From the NCBI GenBank assembly GCA_025924495.1, contig JAICIG010000122.1:1-18455 (forward strand): 18,455 nucleotides of DNA. Reading direction: 5' to 3'. The position numbers and the translations under genes were made by a program. The notes below the pieces were generated by a model that was given only the letters and a program-made list of their open reading frames with translations, had not been told where the DNA came from and searched no databases. The stretch comes from Pirellulales bacterium (lineage in GTDB: Bacteria > Planctomycetota > Planctomycetia > Pirellulales > JAICIG01). Positions within the stretch are counted from its first letter, which is position 1; every line of letters begins with the position of its first letter. Shown here in pieces: positions 17,374 through 18,455 of the stretch.

Positions 17374-17559
17374 ATGGCGCTCACAAGAATCGTTAAGATC
17401 ATCGCTGCCAACAATCAGCTCAAGAATCCCGCTTCCCCCGCCGCCGTCAAGGCAGCCCTCAACCAAGCCGCCTGGACAATGTTCCAGGGCGCCAAAATGA
17501 CCGTTGGACACGGCTCGGCAGTACTTGGCTACGCGGCGCAAAAACCGCAGCTCGCGTAG
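17374..17559 (+). CDS. Small hypothetical protein (61 aa)
   Basis: I chose the ATG at 17374, where GGAGG lies 8 nt upstream. The protein is basic at the start (MALTRIVKII), then Asn/Ala-rich, with an AAVKAALNQAAW helix near residues 23-34 and a Gly/Ala-rich end. No signal peptide, membrane span or named domain is seen, and I do not recognise the family. The strong ribosome site and regular amino acid composition make it a likely real gene; the larger frame starting at 17095 is less believable. Confidence 0.55.
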   Translation: MALTRIVKIIAANNQLKNPASPAAVKAALNQAAWTMFQGAKMTVGHGSAVLGYAAQKPQLA

Positions 17560-17992
17560 ACCAGCTTACGGTTCGGGCTGGCCGATGTCCCTTAGCAGCT
17601 GCGCACGTTTCTAACAGCTATGTCGCGATCGCGTGCGCCTGCCGGGGACAGAACATGGGCGCCATCGCGAAGCGCGGCGACTCGCTGCCTATGGTCGCAG
17701 TTTGACTTGACGATCTTGCGGGCAAGTTTGTCAAAAAAAACCGTGAACCAGATGAAAACCTTGTGCGTCTATCCGGGTATAGCCTGGCGGACGCGGCCGA
17801 TCATGCGATCAGCCCGTGCCGGGTTTAACGACGGCCATCCGAGCCAGCGAGACCTCTGATGATGACCATACGACTGAATTTCGCCAACGAACAAAAAGGG
17901 ACGCGATTATTTGCCGCCAATGGCGCAAGTTTGCTCCCCGTGCATCCGTTGCGATTGTGACGCTCGGCCATCTAGCCTGGCAAGGCTCTTCG
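17560..17992. other. Mostly non-coding region before the tRNA genes
   Basis: About 430 bp. A 5-bp CCAGC/GCTGG stem follows the small gene but lacks a T-run. An open frame at 17862-17960 could encode a 32-residue peptide starting MTIRLNFANE, but its ribosome site is weak. A longer frame (17620-17859) looks like chance. The region ends in a strong rightward terminator, so something here or upstream is transcribed; a small RNA is possible. Confidence 0.4.
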
Positions 17993-18026
17993 AAGGCCCG
18001 GTGTCACAAGACGCCGGGCCTTTTTT
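17993..18026 (+). terminator. Strong intrinsic terminator upstream of the tRNA genes
   Basis: GGCCCGG (17995-18001), a T-G wobble and GTC pair with GAC and CCGGGCC (18014-18020) around an ACAA loop, forming an 11-bp stem followed by six T residues (18021-18026). The nearest annotated gene on this strand ends 434 bp upstream, and the first tRNA starts 17 bp downstream. Confidence 0.88.
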
Positions 18027-18042
18027 GTTGGCTTGCTTGCAT

Positions 18043-18114
18043 GGGTCGGTAGCTGAGATGGTCTAGCACTTGGCTGAAGACCAGGGGACGAGGATTCGAG
18101 CGCCTCCCGACCCA
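18043..18114 (+). tRNA. tRNA-Phe (GAA)-like, with a weakened T-arm
   Basis: 72 nt. The 7-bp acceptor stem GGGTCGG/CCGACCC is perfect, with A73; the D-stem is GCTG/TAGC; the anticodon stem CTTGG/CCAGG holds the loop CTGAAGA, giving anticodon GAA (Phe). The T-arm GAGGA-TTCGAGC-GCCTC has only four pairs: the normally G-C 53-61 pair is A-G. Position 37 is G rather than the usual A of tRNA-Phe. No CCA is encoded. It may be a functional but divergent gene, or one that is decaying. Confidence 0.62.
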
Positions 18115-18126
18115 CTGCGAAGTTGT

Positions 18127-18199
18127 GGCTCGTTCGTCTAGCGGTCGAGGATGCCGGCCCTTCAAGCCGGAGACCGGGGTTCGATTCCCCGACGAGCTG
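18127..18199 (+). tRNA. tRNA-Glu (TTC)
   Basis: 73 nt with G73, the expected discriminator for Glu. Acceptor GGCTCGT/ACGAGCT (G1-T72 wobble), D-arm of Glu type (TCGTCTAGCGG), anticodon stem CCGGC/GCCGG with loop CCTTCAA, anticodon TTC, and a perfect T-arm CGGGG-TTCGATT-CCCCG. Position 33 is C instead of the near-universal T. No CCA is encoded. It lies 12 bp after the Phe-like gene, so the two are probably cotranscribed. Confidence 0.85.
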
Positions 18200-18207
18200 C
18201 TGAAGAA

Positions 18208-18287
18208 AGTCGGAGGTCGGAAGTCGGAAGTCGGAGCCTGCGCTTCAGGCCCGGATTCAATCCATTCCGACTTCCGACTTCCGACTT
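18208..18287. repeat. Heptanucleotide tandem repeats with an inverted copy
   Basis: Four adjacent 7-mers GTCGGA(A/G) fill 18209-18236, and three exact reverse-complement copies TTCCGAC fill 18265-18285. The two arrays can pair into a stem of 20 bp or more around a loop of about 28 nt. There is no T-run after it. It sits between tRNA-Glu and tRNA-Ile. Confidence 0.9.
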
Positions 18288-18367
18288 TGAACCATGCCAC
18301 GAGCACCTACTTATGAAACGCATAACCCAACCGAGCGCCCCCGAATCTCTCCGGCCCCACTGACTGC

Positions 18368-18440
18368 CGGCACGTAGCTCAGTGGCGAGAGCGGGACTCT
18401 TATAAGGTCCGGGTCGAAGGTTCGATTCCTTCCGTGCCGA
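18368..18440 (+). tRNA. tRNA-Ile (TAT)
   Basis: 73 nt, fully canonical: acceptor CGGCACG/CGTGCCG with A73, T8-A9, D-arm GCTC/GAGC with the GG pair, anticodon stem GGACT/GGTCC, loop CTTATAA (T33, anticodon TAT), variable GGGTC, and T-arm GAAGG-TTCGATT-CCTTC. The anticodon reads AUA (Ile). The CTxATAA loop resembles that of the usual minor tRNA-Ile (CAT). No CCA is encoded; it lies 168 bp after tRNA-Glu. Confidence 0.85.
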
Positions 18441-18455
18441 TTGGACGGTTCGCGA

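Noticed and set aside
17620..17859. 79-codon plus-strand frame
   Set aside because: Arg/Ser-rich composition, no ribosome site and no motif; probably chance.
18208..18287. Repeat array as a CRISPR
   Set aside because: Units are only 7 nt, directly adjacent and lack spacers.

Overview
The window is high-GC bacterial DNA. It is most likely from a planctomycete; this is inference, based on the Tat-exported protein family, the Dabb-domain lipoprotein and the large multi-domain regulatory proteins, and no rRNA or other marker is present to prove it.

Bases 1 to about 14190 hold one long leftward (minus-strand) gene cluster with at least seven genes, running off the left edge. In transcription order it encodes: a multi-pass membrane protein with a zinc-knuckle-like region and a cytoplasmic GTPase domain; a large protein with a protein-kinase domain; a 1302-residue single-pass membrane protein whose N-terminus resembles the GTPase-associated protein 1 (GAP1-N) domains of predicted bacterial conflict systems; a membrane-anchored, alpha-helical extracytoplasmic protein (start overlaps the previous stop by 4 bp); a von Willebrand factor A (vWA) protein with an intact metal site; a tandem double-vWA protein with both metal sites eroded; and a PP2C-type phosphatase cut by the window edge. 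A good promoter (TTGACA, 17-bp spacer, TATTGT) with a 10-bp palindrome just upstream lies in front of the first gene. I read the cluster as one envelope-spanning signalling or conflict system: a periplasm-facing GTPase receptor, a GTPase-associated partner, a kinase/phosphatase switch and metal-binding vWA adaptors. The function is inferred from families and context.

Bases 14190 to 15430 carry a stand-alone CheY-like receiver (minus), whose promoter-like site is flanked by inverted repeats and separated from the ribosome binding site by a strong intrinsic terminator (possible attenuation), and a small Dabb-domain lipoprotein (minus). Bases 15725 to 17559 carry two rightward genes: a Tat-exported protein of unknown function and a 61-residue hypothetical protein.

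Bases 17560 to 18455 are mostly non-coding: an orphan rightward terminator, then three tRNA genes (Phe-like GAA, Glu TTC, Ile TAT), each unusual in some way, with a perfect heptanucleotide tandem array and its inverted copy between the last two.
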